Shown one piece after another: positions 42,826-51,309 of a DNA stretch of 64,000 bases. The first letter of the stretch is position 1; every line of letters begins with the position of its first letter. A program made the position numbers and the translations under genes. The notes beneath the pieces were generated by a model, which worked only from the letters and a program-made list of their open reading frames with translations, made no database searches and had not been told where the DNA came from. This stretch comes from Pseudoduganella violacea. Its GTDB lineage: Bacteria; Pseudomonadota; Gammaproteobacteria; Burkholderiales; Burkholderiaceae_D. The DNA is taken from NCBI RefSeq assembly GCF_014191875.1, contig NZ_JACHXD010000021.1:25111-89110 (forward strand), read 5' to 3'.

Positions 42826-45546
42826 ATGAAGACTACTAACCTCCAATTGAAAACGCTGCCAGCCGCGCTGCTGGCCGTCCTGTGCAGTGTGCCTTTGCTG
42901 GCGCAGTCCGAAACTCCAGATACCGCCGCCGCCGCCGATGCCGACAAGGGCGTGCCGGAAAAAGTGCTCGTCACCGGTTCGCGCATCCCGCGCGCCACGC
43001 TGGAAGGGCCGAGCGCCGTCACCGTCATCACCAATGCCGACCTGACCAAACAGGGTTACAAGAATGTGTTCGACGCCCTGACCAACCTGAACCAGAACAG
43101 CGGCTTCGTGCAGGGCGAGGACTTTGGCAATACCTTCACGCCGTCGGCCACCACCATCAGCCTGCGCGGCATGGGGCCGAACCACACCCTGGTGCTGCTG
43201 AACGGCCGCCGCCTGGCCGACTTCCCCATCGCCTATGGCGGCACGGTCAACTTCACCAATCTGGCGAATATCCCGTCGGCCATCGTCGACCGCATTGAAA
43301 TCCTGACCGGCGGCGCTTCCGCCATTTACGGCTCGGACGCGATTGCGGGCGTGGTCAACGTGATCCTGAAACGCCAGGCCGAAGGCTTCGACGTCAACCT
43401 GAAACTGGGCGGCCTGTCGCGCGGCGGCGGCGTCAACCGCCGTCTGCAATTCACCGGCGGCCACAGCGAGGGCGCGCTGAACACCCTGTTCGCCATCGAG
43501 CTGAGCGACCGCGATCCGCTGTGGAGCCGCGACCGCGACTTCATGGCCACCCGGCCGAGCGCCACGCCGACCGTGATCCTGGGCCGGCGCGACGTGAAAA
43601 CCAAAAACTACCTGGACCTGGGCGACGCCTGCAGCCAGTTGGGCGACCTGTACTACGGCAGCGTGGTGAAGACGCCGGCCAAGGGCGGCAGCAATTGCAC
43701 CAGCCAGAATGTCGGTCCGACCTGGTGGACCACCCAGACCGGCAACCGCAGCAAGAACGCCTTCGGCAGCGCCACCTACGCGCTCAACGAAAACCACACC
43801 CTGTTCGCCGATGTGCTGCTGGGCGGGAACGACACCTATAACAATACGCGCGGCCCGAGCTGGACCTCGGCGGCCACCAATGGCAGTTACTTCCTGAACC
43901 AGAACACCGGCGCGTACGAAGCCTGGAACAAATACATCGCGCCGGAAGAAATCGGCGGCGCCAGCCGCTACAACCGCAACTGGACCGACAAGGCCTTCAG
44001 CGTGAGCCTGGGTTCGCGCGGCCACATCACCGGCACCAGCTGGGACTATGACGCGTCCTACAGCGGTTCGCTGTACCGCAGCCGCGCCCAGACGCCGCGC
44101 GCCCTGGCCAATATCGACAGCTTCTTCCTCGGTCCGAAACTGGGCGTGGACAAGAGCGGCGTCTCGATCTACGCGCCGGACCAGGCGCGCCTGACCAAGC
44201 GCCTGACGCCGGCCGAATTCGACACCATCACCGGCCTGTCAGTCGCCAAGGATGAGTCCTGGACCAATACCTTGAGCGTGAGCGCCAACGGCGAGGTGTG
44301 GCAGCTGCCGGCCGGCCCGCTGCGCGTGGCCACCGTGGCCGAAGTGGGCCGTCAGGGTTTCAGCAACACGCCCGACCTGGCAGGCAACGACGGCATTTAC
44401 AACAGCACCTCCAAGGTCGATATCACGGCCGGCACCCGCAAGCGCTATGCGCTGGGCGCCGAAGTCAGCGTGCCGCTGCTGAAGCAGTTGACCGCGACCT
44501 TGGCCGGCCGTTACGACCGCTACAACTTCGCCGGCCGCAGCGACGGTAAGTTCACCTACAACACCGGCTTGGAATTCCGTCCGGCCGAACAGCTGCTGCT
44601 GCGCGGGAATTACGCCACCAGCTTCCGCGCACCGGATATGAACTATATCTACAAGGCGCGCGGCACCGGTTACTACTCGTCCAGCACCGACTACCTGCGC
44701 TGCGCCCTGGCGGGCCAGGAAATCGACAAGTGCGAGTACGCCAACAAGTCGCCCGGCTTCGACTATGTGCAGATCGGCAGCAAGGAGCTGAAATCGGAGC
44801 GCGGCACCTCCTACGGCGCCGGCGTGGTCTGGTCGCCCAGCACCAGTTTCGACGTGTCGCTCGACTACTACAATATCAAGATCGACGACCAGGTCACCAA
44901 CCTGAGCGCGGACGCCCTGCTGCGCGATGAAGCGCGCTGCGGCACCGGCAAGCTCGATCCGAAGTCGCCGACCTGCCTCGATGTGTACAGCCGCATCACG
45001 CGCAATCCGCTCACGGCCTTGAACAAGCCGAACGAAGTGAATTCGATCCGCGTCAACCCGATCAATGCCGCGCATGAAAGCACCAGCGGCATCGACCTGG
45101 CCGCCAAGTACGCGCTGCGCACCGCGAGCCTGGGCAATTTCCTGTGGAACGCCAGCTATTCGAAAGTGCTGACCAAGCGTTCGCGCCAGTTTGCCGGCGA
45201 CGAGCTGGAAGACGAGCTGAATTCGATGGACAGCGTCGACTGGCGCGACAAGGGCAAGCTCAGTGTCAGCTGGAATATCGGCGACTGGTCCAGCACCCTG
45301 GCCGCCAGCTATTACGGCAAGATTCCCCAGTCGAACGGCAAGGGCTATCTGACCCCGACCACCCTGCTCAACGGCAGCGTCGTGTATCAGCTCAACAAGC
45401 GCACCACGCTGTCGCTGGTGGTGAACAATCTGCTCAACCGCGTCAAGCATGACACCACGGGCGGCTGGCCGTATTACCCGACCGGCAGCTACAGCCCGGC
45501 CGGACGCGCCGGCTGGGTCGAGCTGAACTACCACTTCGGCTCGTAA
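42826..45546 (+). CDS. TonB-dependent outer-membrane receptor
   Basis: A 906-residue receptor with a signal peptide (about residues 1-26, ending LLAQ), a TonB-box-like EKVLVTGSR (about 45-53), a plug domain (TLVLLNGRRLADFPIAYGG, RIEILTGGASAIYGSDAIAGVVNVIL) and a long 22-stranded barrel. The C-terminus is WVELNYHFGS, with the aromatic two residues from the end. There is no N-terminal STN signalling domain, so no sigma-regulator system is implied. The substrate is unknown; receptors of this subgroup often take up large organic molecules. It is followed by two exported peptidases, so peptide or protein scavenging is possible. Confidence 0.93.
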   Translation: MKTTNLQLKTLPAALLAVLCSVPLLAQSETPDTAAAADADKGVPEKVLVTGSRIPRATLEGPSAVTVITNADLTKQGYKNVFDALTNLNQNSGFVQGEDFGNTFTPSATTISLRGMGPNHTLVLLNGRRLADFPIAYGGTVNFTNLANIPSAIVDRIEILTGGASAIYGSDAIAGVVNVILKRQAEGFDVNLKLGGLSRGGGVNRRLQFTGGHSEGALNTLFAIELSDRDPLWSRDRDFMATRPSATPTVILGRRDVKTKNYLDLGDACSQLGDLYYGSVVKTPAKGGSNCTSQNVGPTWWTTQTGNRSKNAFGSATYALNENHTLFADVLLGGNDTYNNTRGPSWTSAATNGSYFLNQNTGAYEAWNKYIAPEEIGGASRYNRNWTDKAFSVSLGSRGHITGTSWDYDASYSGSLYRSRAQTPRALANIDSFFLGPKLGVDKSGVSIYAPDQARLTKRLTPAEFDTITGLSVAKDESWTNTLSVSANGEVWQLPAGPLRVATVAEVGRQGFSNTPDLAGNDGIYNSTSKVDITAGTRKRYALGAEVSVPLLKQLTATLAGRYDRYNFAGRSDGKFTYNTGLEFRPAEQLLLRGNYATSFRAPDMNYIYKARGTGYYSSSTDYLRCALAGQEIDKCEYANKSPGFDYVQIGSKELKSERGTSYGAGVVWSPSTSFDVSLDYYNIKIDDQVTNLSADALLRDEARCGTGKLDPKSPTCLDVYSRITRNPLTALNKPNEVNSIRVNPINAAHESTSGIDLAAKYALRTASLGNFLWNASYSKVLTKRSRQFAGDELEDELNSMDSVDWRDKGKLSVSWNIGDWSSTLAASYYGKIPQSNGKGYLTPTTLLNGSVVYQLNKRTTLSLVVNNLLNRVKHDTTGGWPYYPTGSYSPAGRAGWVELNYHFGS

Positions 45547-45585
45547 CAAGAGTTTTCAGCGCGCGCCGGGCCGGACAAAGGCCAC

Positions 45586-45591
45586 TATAAT
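45586..45591 (+). promoter_or_regulatory. -10 element abutting the S41 lipoprotein start
   Basis: TATAAT ends six bases before the ATG at 45598, so a transcript from it would start at or within a base or two of the start codon and be leaderless. No good -35 was found at the standard distance. Confidence 0.4.
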
Positions 45592-45597
45592 CGGCGC

Positions 45598-47154
45598 ATG
45601 CTGAAACTTACCCCCACCGCCGTTTTGAGCGCCGCCGCGCTGGCCTTGCTGGCCGGCTGCGGCGGCGGTTCTTCTTCCGGCACGCCGGCGCCGGTCGACC
45701 CGCCACCGGTGACGCCGCCCGTCACGCCGCCGCCGCCCAATCCCCCGCCGCCCGATCCGCCGCCGCCGGTGACACCGCCGCCGGTCACGGTGGTCGATGT
45801 GGAAAACGCCATGCACCGTTGCGAGAAGCCGCGCCTCTCGACGCCGCAGGCGGTGTATCCGGACCAGCAAGGCACGTTGGCCGACGAGAAGACTTTCCTG
45901 CGCCTGTGGCTGGACCTGAGCTATCTCTGGCGCAGCGAAATCCCGGCGCTCGATGCCGCGCGCTATTCCAGTGCCGTCGGCTACTTCAACGACTTGAAAA
46001 CGCCGCAGCTGAGCCCATCGGGCAAGGCCAAGGACCGCTACCATTTCAGCTATCCGGACGAGCGCTGGGCGCAGATTGCACGCAACGAGCAATATGGCTA
46101 TGGCATTTCCTGGGTGCGCAACCGCGCCCCCGAGTTGCCGCGCAACTGGCGCATCACCATGGTGGAGGAGGATACGCCGGCGGCGCGCGCCGGCCTGCGC
46201 CGCGGCGACCGGCTGTTGATGATCGATGGCGAGGACTTCGTCAATGGCAACGGCGCCGGCCTGGCCGAGCGCATCGACGCCGCGCTGTTCCCGTCCGCAT
46301 CGGGCCAAGCGCATACCCTGGTGCTGGAGCGCGATGGGCAGCGCCTGGAAGCGAACCTGCTCTCGCTCAAGGCCTATGTGGCGCCGGTGCGTGATCTGAA
46401 GGTGATTGATACTGGCAATGGGAAGGTCGGCTATCTGGCTTTCCGCAGCCATTCGAACGATGCCGAAGGGCCGCTGGTGAAAGCGGTCACGCAGCTGAAA
46501 GAGGCCGGCATCAGCGATCTGGTGCTGGACATGCGCTATAACGGCGGCGGCCAGCTGCAAATCGCCGGCGAGCTGGCGTATATGATCGCGGGCGCGCAAG
46601 CCACGGCCGGTAAGACCTTCGAGCAGCTGCTGCCGAACGAAAGGCTGACACGGCAGAAGCCAATGCTGTTCCCGCAGCGGGCCAGCGGCCTGTCGGCGCC
46701 GGTCGGCATCCCCTTGCCGACGCTGGACCTGAAGCGGGTCACCGTGCTGACCGGACCGGGCACCTGCTCGGCCAGCGAATCGCTGATCAATGGCTTGCGC
46801 GGCGTGGACGTGGAAGTCAATCTGATCGGCGGCCAGACTTGCGGCAAGCCGTATGCCTTCATCCCGACGGCAAATTGCGGCACCACGTATTTTGCGATCC
46901 AGTACCGCGGCATCAACCACAAGGGCTTCGGCGATTTCAGCGATGGCTTCGCGCCGACCTGCCGGGTCGACGACGACCTTGGCGCGGCGCTGGGCGATCC
47001 GGCCGAAGGCATGCTGGCCGCCGCCCTGAAGTACCGCGCCAGCGGCGCCTGCCCTGCGCCGCGCAGCGCGCGCGCCCAGGCTGCGGCGTTGCCGGCGCTG
47101 GTGCCGGCGCGGCCGCAGGCGGCCGAGATTTCCATCTACGCGCCGCCCAAGTGA
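45598..47154 (+). CDS. S41 family C-terminal-processing-like peptidase, lipoprotein
   Basis: A 518-residue lipoprotein: the lipobox LLAGC puts the lipidated Cys at residue 21. A proline-rich spacer of about 45 residues (repeats of PPPVTPP type) follows, perhaps crossing part of the periplasm or cell wall. A PDZ-like domain (TPAARAGLRRGDRLLMIDG) and the S41 tail-protease domain with the catalytic Ser in TCSASESLING come next. DMRYNGGGQL is a further S41 block. The usual Lys is less clear. It sits between the TonB receptor and an M14 carboxypeptidase and may work on exported or periplasmic peptides. Confidence 0.9.
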   Translation: MLKLTPTAVLSAAALALLAGCGGGSSSGTPAPVDPPPVTPPVTPPPPNPPPPDPPPPVTPPPVTVVDVENAMHRCEKPRLSTPQAVYPDQQGTLADEKTFLRLWLDLSYLWRSEIPALDAARYSSAVGYFNDLKTPQLSPSGKAKDRYHFSYPDERWAQIARNEQYGYGISWVRNRAPELPRNWRITMVEEDTPAARAGLRRGDRLLMIDGEDFVNGNGAGLAERIDAALFPSASGQAHTLVLERDGQRLEANLLSLKAYVAPVRDLKVIDTGNGKVGYLAFRSHSNDAEGPLVKAVTQLKEAGISDLVLDMRYNGGGQLQIAGELAYMIAGAQATAGKTFEQLLPNERLTRQKPMLFPQRASGLSAPVGIPLPTLDLKRVTVLTGPGTCSASESLINGLRGVDVEVNLIGGQTCGKPYAFIPTANCGTTYFAIQYRGINHKGFGDFSDGFAPTCRVDDDLGAALGDPAEGMLAAALKYRASGACPAPRSARAQAAALPALVPARPQAAEISIYAPPK

Positions 47155-47169
47155 AAGACAGGAAGTGAC

Positions 47170-47197
47170 TTACATTCAGCAATAAGCGCACTATAAT
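47170..47197 (+). promoter_or_regulatory. Sigma-70 promoter of the M14 peptidase gene
   Basis: TTACAT, a 16-base spacer and TATAAT. The start should fall near 47204, so the transcript begins almost directly with the hairpin at 47207. Confidence 0.7.
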
Positions 47198-47206
47198 CGA
47201 AGCACC

Positions 47207-47242
47207 CGCTGGCCCCGTCGTCGTCAAACGCCGGGGCCAGCG
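47207..47242 (+). promoter_or_regulatory. Perfect 11-base hairpin at the 5' end of the M14 mRNA
   Basis: CGCTGGCCCCG and CGGGGCCAGCG are separated by 14 bases. Its position just after the predicted transcript start, with no T run, favours an mRNA-stabilising 5' stem or a transcription pause over a terminator of the S41 gene. Confidence 0.5.
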
Positions 47243-47281
47243 CCGTTCTTAGTCCATGCTAACTTTTGCCGGAGCCTGCCG

Positions 47282-49042
47282 ATGATACGTCCCGCCTTGC
47301 TGCTTGCCTTGCTGACCGCCTTGCCCCTGTCCCACGCCGCACCCGACCTGAGCACCGTGTCCGAGCGCTCCGGCTTCCAGACCACCGGCCGCTATGCCGA
47401 AGTCGAGCAGCTGTGCGCCGCCTTCCAGAAGGCCTATCCGAAGGCGGTGCGCTGTTTCCGCTTCGGCACGACGCCGGAAGGCCGTCCGATGCTGGCGCTG
47501 GCGGTATCGCGCAGCGGCGCGCTGACGGCCAAGGCGGCGGCACAGCGCAAGCTGCCGGTGCTGCTGGTGCAGGGCGGCATCCACGCCGGCGAGATCGATG
47601 GCAAGGATGCCGGCTTCCTGGCGCTGCGCGAAGCGCTGGACGGCAAGGCCGCGCCGGGCGCGCTGGACAAGCAGGTGCTGCTCTTCGTGCCGGTGTTTAA
47701 TGTCGATGGCCACGAACGCTTCGGCAAATGGAACCGTCCCAACCAGCGCGGCCCGGAGGAAATGGGCTGGCGCGTCACGGCCCAGAACTACAACCTGAAC
47801 CGCGACTATGTGAAGGCCGACGCGCCGGAAATGCAGGCCATGCTGACCTTGGTCAATGAATGGGACCCGCTGGCCTACGTCGATCTGCACGTGACCGACG
47901 GCGCCAAGTTCCAGCCCGATGTCTCGATCCAGGTCGAGCCGGTGCATGGCGGCGACGCGCAGCTGATGCAGTCCGGCACGGTGCTGCGCAATAGCGTGAT
48001 GGCCGACCTCAAAGCCCAGGGTTCCGATCCCAAGCACTACTACATCTCCTTCCACAAGACCGACGAGCCGCAATCGGGCTTTGTCGACAGCATGTCCACG
48101 CCGCGCTTCTCGACCGGTTACTTCCCGCTGCGCAACCGCTTCGCGATGCTGGTGGAAACCCATTCGTGGAAGGATTATCCGGCCCGCGTGCGCATCACGC
48201 GCAACACCATTGCCTCCATGCTGGAGCAGGTGGCGCGCCACGGCGCCGAGTGGCAGCTGCAGGTGCAGCAGGCCGACGCGCGCGCCGCCGCCATGGCCGG
48301 CAGCAGCTTCCCGCTCAGCTACAAGACCACGGACAAGACCCAGATGATCGAGTTCGCCGGCTATGAATATGTGCGCAGCCAGTCCGATATCTCGGGCGGC
48401 CCGATGACGCGCTACGACGAAAGCAAGCCGCAGATGTGGACCGTGCCGCTGCGCGACGAAGTGGTGCCGGACTTCCAGATCCAGGCGCCGGCCGGCGGCT
48501 ATCTGGTGCCGGCCGCCTACGCCGCCCAGGTGGGCGCGAAGCTCAAGCAGCACGGCATCGGCTTCAAGGTATTGGACAAGGCGCTCGACAAGGCGGCGGT
48601 GTCGACTTTCCGCGCCGAGAAAACCCGCTTCGGCGCGCAGTCGGTGGAAGGCCACCAGATGCTGGCGGTGGAAGGCGCGTGGCAGCAGGAAGCGCGCGCG
48701 CTGCCGGCCGGCTCCCTGTTCGTGCCGATCGCCCAGCCCAAGGCGCGCCTGGTGATGACCATGCTGGAGCCGCAGGGCGCCGATTCCCTGCTGGCCTGGG
48801 GCTGGTTCAATATCGCCTTCGAGCGCAAGGAGTACATGGAGGAATACGTGGCGGAGGAGGTGGCGCGCGAACAGCTGGCCGCCGATCCGGCGCTGGCGGC
48901 CGAATACCAGGCCAAGCTGGACAGCGATCCGGCCTTCGCCAAGAGCCAGCGCGCGCGCCTCGACTTCTTCGCCCGCCGCCACGCTTCCTGGGACGAGCGT
49001 TACAACCTCTACCCGGTCTACCGCAGCGCGGCCAAGTACTAA
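47282..49042 (+). CDS. M14 family zinc carboxypeptidase, exported
   Basis: A 586-residue secreted metallocarboxypeptidase. The signal peptide covers about residues 1-19 (ending LSHA). The zinc ligands are in GGIHAGEIDG (HxxE, near 100-103) and YVDLHVTDG (His near 202), and the catalytic Glu is likely that in VETHSW (near 292). A C-terminal domain of about 250 residues follows the peptidase fold. It has its own promoter and a strong bidirectional terminator. Substrate side-chain preference cannot be read. It follows the S41 protease on the same strand and could trim peptides released outside the cytoplasm. Confidence 0.92.
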   Translation: MIRPALLLALLTALPLSHAAPDLSTVSERSGFQTTGRYAEVEQLCAAFQKAYPKAVRCFRFGTTPEGRPMLALAVSRSGALTAKAAAQRKLPVLLVQGGIHAGEIDGKDAGFLALREALDGKAAPGALDKQVLLFVPVFNVDGHERFGKWNRPNQRGPEEMGWRVTAQNYNLNRDYVKADAPEMQAMLTLVNEWDPLAYVDLHVTDGAKFQPDVSIQVEPVHGGDAQLMQSGTVLRNSVMADLKAQGSDPKHYYISFHKTDEPQSGFVDSMSTPRFSTGYFPLRNRFAMLVETHSWKDYPARVRITRNTIASMLEQVARHGAEWQLQVQQADARAAAMAGSSFPLSYKTTDKTQMIEFAGYEYVRSQSDISGGPMTRYDESKPQMWTVPLRDEVVPDFQIQAPAGGYLVPAAYAAQVGAKLKQHGIGFKVLDKALDKAAVSTFRAEKTRFGAQSVEGHQMLAVEGAWQQEARALPAGSLFVPIAQPKARLVMTMLEPQGADSLLAWGWFNIAFERKEYMEEYVAEEVAREQLAADPALAAEYQAKLDSDPAFAKSQRARLDFFARRHASWDERYNLYPVYRSAAKY

Positions 49043-49074
49043 AAAAAACGGGGACCGCGCGGTCCCCGTTTTTT
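49043..49074 (+). terminator. Strong bidirectional terminator between M14 peptidase and ttcA
   Basis: AAAAAACGGGGACCGC/GCGGTCCCCGTTTTTT with essentially no loop. It serves the convergent M14 and ttcA genes and overlaps the ends of both. Confidence 0.92.
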
Positions 49075-50003
49075 CAGTCGTCCGCCGCGTGCAGCGGGAT
49101 GATGCCCGGCATGCTGCTCGGCGTGGCGCAGGGTTCCTCGTCGAAGGCGATGTCGCCCAGCGGGTTGGCGACGCCGTCGGTCTTCAAGTCCTTGAAGCCG
49201 AACAGATTATGGTCCATCAGGTGCGACGGCACCACGGTGTTCAGCGAGGAGAAGATGTTCTCGACGCGGCCCGGATGCTTCTTCTCCCATTCGCGCAGCA
49301 TGTTCTTGATCTGCTTGCGCTGCAGGTTTTCCTGCGAGCCGCACAGGTCGCAAGGGATGATGGGGAAGCCTTTGACTTCGGCATAGCGTTCGGTGTCGAC
49401 TTCGCGCACATAGGCCAGCGGGCGGATCACCATATGCTTGCCGTCGTCCGACTGCAGCTTGGCCGGCATGCCTTTCAGCTTCCCGCCGAAGAACATATTC
49501 AGGAAGAAGGTCTGCATGATGTCGTCGCGGTGGTGGCCGAGCGCGATCTTGGTCGCGCCCAGTTCGTCGGCCACGCGGTACAGGATGCCGCGCCGCAGGC
49601 GCGAGCACAGCGAGCAGGTGGTCTTGCCTTCGGGGATCAGGCGCTTGACGATGCTGTAGGTGTCCTGGTTCTCGATGTGGTAAGGCACGCCCACCTGTTC
49701 CAGGTAGCGCGGCAGCACGTCGGCCGGGAAGTTCGGCTGTTTCTGATCGAGGTTGACGGCCACGATGTCGAAATGGATCGGCGCGCGCTCGCGCAAGGTC
49801 AGCAGGATGTCGAGCAGGGCGTAGCTGTCCTTGCCGCCGGACAGGCAGACCATGACCTTGTCGCCTTCCTCGATCATATTGAAGTCGCCGATGGCCTGGC
49901 CGACCAGGCGGCACAGGCGCTTGTGCAGCTTATTGTTTTCCAGCGCGATCTTCTCGGCCGACTTGCCCTGCGTGGGCGCCAGGTTTTCCACGACGGCGTT
50001 CAT
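49074..50003 (-). CDS. ttcA: tRNA 2-thiocytidine(32) synthetase TtcA
   Basis: Installs s2C at position 32 of certain tRNAs with ATP and a [4Fe-4S] cluster. From the ATG at 50003 the product has 309 residues. The PP-loop SGGKDS is at 55-60, and the cluster-binding cysteines are C130 and C133 (TTCSLCSR), with C218/C221 (PCDLCGSQ) supplying the third ligand. Its ATG overlaps the folB stop (50000-50003). The gene could be read with a longer N-terminus (to 50135) but that part lies within folB and is unlikely. Confidence 0.96.
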   Translation of the reverse strand: MNAVVENLAPTQGKSAEKIALENNKLHKRLCRLVGQAIGDFNMIEEGDKVMVCLSGGKDSYALLDILLTLRERAPIHFDIVAVNLDQKQPNFPADVLPRYLEQVGVPYHIENQDTYSIVKRLIPEGKTTCSLCSRLRRGILYRVADELGATKIALGHHRDDIMQTFFLNMFFGGKLKGMPAKLQSDDGKHMVIRPLAYVREVDTERYAEVKGFPIIPCDLCGSQENLQRKQIKNMLREWEKKHPGRVENIFSSLNTVVPSHLMDHNLFGFKDLKTDGVANPLGDIAFDEEPCATPSSMPGIIPLHAADD

Positions 50004-50398
50004 GCTTCGTCCTTCACGCGGAACACTTCCACACCCACGCCTTCGCAATCGGGATAGACGTCGGGCTTCATGGTCGAGACGCGCACGGCGCGCACGCGCG
50101 GGTGCGCCAGCATGGCTTTCAGCACGTCGTCGCACAGGGTTTCCTGCAGGTGCACATGGCCCTGGGCCATGCGGCGCGCGATGGTTTCGCGCATGAAGTC
50201 GTAGTCGACCACCTCATGCAGCTCGTCCGCCTGCGGCGTCGACAGCGACAGCGGGATGTACAGGTCGACATTGATCAGGACGCGCTGTTCGCCCTTCTTC
50301 TCGAAATCGTGCACGCCGATATTGATCTGCACTTCGTAATTGCGCAGGAACAGCCGGCGGCAGTCTTGCAGGCGGGGATGGGTGAGGGCGGACAGCAT
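50000..50398 (-). CDS. folB: Dihydroneopterin aldolase FolB
   Basis: Folate-pathway enzyme cleaving 7,8-dihydroneopterin to hydroxymethyl-dihydropterin and glycolaldehyde. The 132-residue protein contains the substrate-binding Glu region in IGVHDFEKKGEQ and the catalytic Lys in VSTMKPDVYP. Length is normal for the family, with about ten extra residues at the N-terminus. It is translationally coupled to ttcA and lies 46 bases after the pterin-reductase-like gene, which supports a shared pterin function. Confidence 0.94.
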   Translation of the reverse strand: MLSALTHPRLQDCRRLFLRNYEVQINIGVHDFEKKGEQRVLINVDLYIPLSLSTPQADELHEVVDYDFMRETIARRMAQGHVHLQETLCDDVLKAMLAHPRVRAVRVSTMKPDVYPDCEGVGVEVFRVKDEA

Positions 50399-50444
50399 GG
50401 TTTACCTTTTTATATGGATTCGTCTTGATACGGCTGCTTCGGTT

Positions 50445-51242
50445 TTATTGGGCGAGGAACATCACATCGCGCGGCAGCGCCGTCAGGTGCTGGCCGCCGT
50501 CGACCAGCAGCGTGGTGCCGGTGACGGCGCGCGCCGTGGCCGCGTACACCACAGCGGCGGCGATATCCTCCGGGGTGCTGGAGCGGCCCAGCGGCGTCTG
50601 CGCGTGCGCCTTGGCGAAGCCTTCCTCGCTTTGTTCGCCGGACACCATGGTGATGCCGGGCGCCACGCCCAGCACCCGCAGCTTGGGCGCCAGCTCCTGG
50701 GCCAGCATGGTGGTGGCCGTGTGCAGCGCCGCTTTCGACAGGGTGTACGACAGAAAATCGGGATTGAGATTGTACAGCTTCTGGTCCAGCAGATTGACCA
50801 CCACCCCCTGCTCGCCCTCCGGCAGCGCCGCGTGCAGGGCTTGCGCCAGCAGGATGGGCGCGGCCAGGTTGGCGTGCATATGCGCGTCCAGCTTTTGCAG
50901 CGTGAAGCTGTCGGCGCGGTCGTAGTCGAACAGCGAGGCGTTGTTGACCACGCAGTGCACCGCGCCCAGGGCGGCCACGACGCGCGGCAGCAATTGGCGC
51001 ACGGCCGCTTCGTCGGCCAGTTCGCAATCGAGGATGACGGCGCGCCGGCCCAGGGCCGCCACCTCGCGCGCCACGGCGCGCGCCTCGTCGTGCGAGTGGC
51101 GGTAATGGATGGCCAGATCCCAGCCGGCTTGCGCCAGGCCGAGGGCGATGGCGCGGCCCAGGCGGCGCGCGCCGCCCGTCACCAGCGCGACGCGCGGCGC
51201 GGTCGGGGAAGGAGAAGGGGCAGCGGTGTGAGTTGTCGTCAT
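50445..51242 (-). CDS. Short-chain reductase, pteridine/dihydromonapterin reductase-like (FolM type)
   Basis: A 265-residue SDR protein. The NADPH motif is TGGARRLGRAIA, in which the double Arg is the TGxRRxG variant typical of pteridine reductases, rather than TGxxxGIG. The active site has the YxxxK pair in YTLSKAAL and an NNASLFDYD segment as in FolM/PTR1. With folB next to it on the same strand, reduction of dihydromonapterin or dihydrofolate is the likely role. A general SDR of other specificity remains possible. It is divergent from the MidA-like gene. Confidence 0.82.
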   Translation of the reverse strand: MTTTHTAAPSPSPTAPRVALVTGGARRLGRAIALGLAQAGWDLAIHYRHSHDEARAVAREVAALGRRAVILDCELADEAAVRQLLPRVVAALGAVHCVVNNASLFDYDRADSFTLQKLDAHMHANLAAPILLAQALHAALPEGEQGVVVNLLDQKLYNLNPDFLSYTLSKAALHTATTMLAQELAPKLRVLGVAPGITMVSGEQSEEGFAKAHAQTPLGRSSTPEDIAAAVVYAATARAVTGTTLLVDGGQHLTALPRDVMFLAQ

Positions 51243-51296
51243 AGTTTAAAGTTCGCTTGGCCGGCATGCCGGCATGTCGGGACGGGCGCCGATTCG

Positions 51297-51302
51297 CTAC
51301 AA
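51297..51302 (+). promoter_or_regulatory. -10 element abutting the MidA-like start
   Basis: TACAAT ends seven bases before the ATG at 51310, so the mRNA would be leaderless or nearly so. The upstream -35 match is poor. Confidence 0.35.
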
Positions 51303-51309
51303 TGCGGGA

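Noticed and set aside
45660..45790. CCGCC-type repeats
   Set aside because: These are codons of the proline-rich spacer of the S41 lipoprotein, not an independent repeat element.
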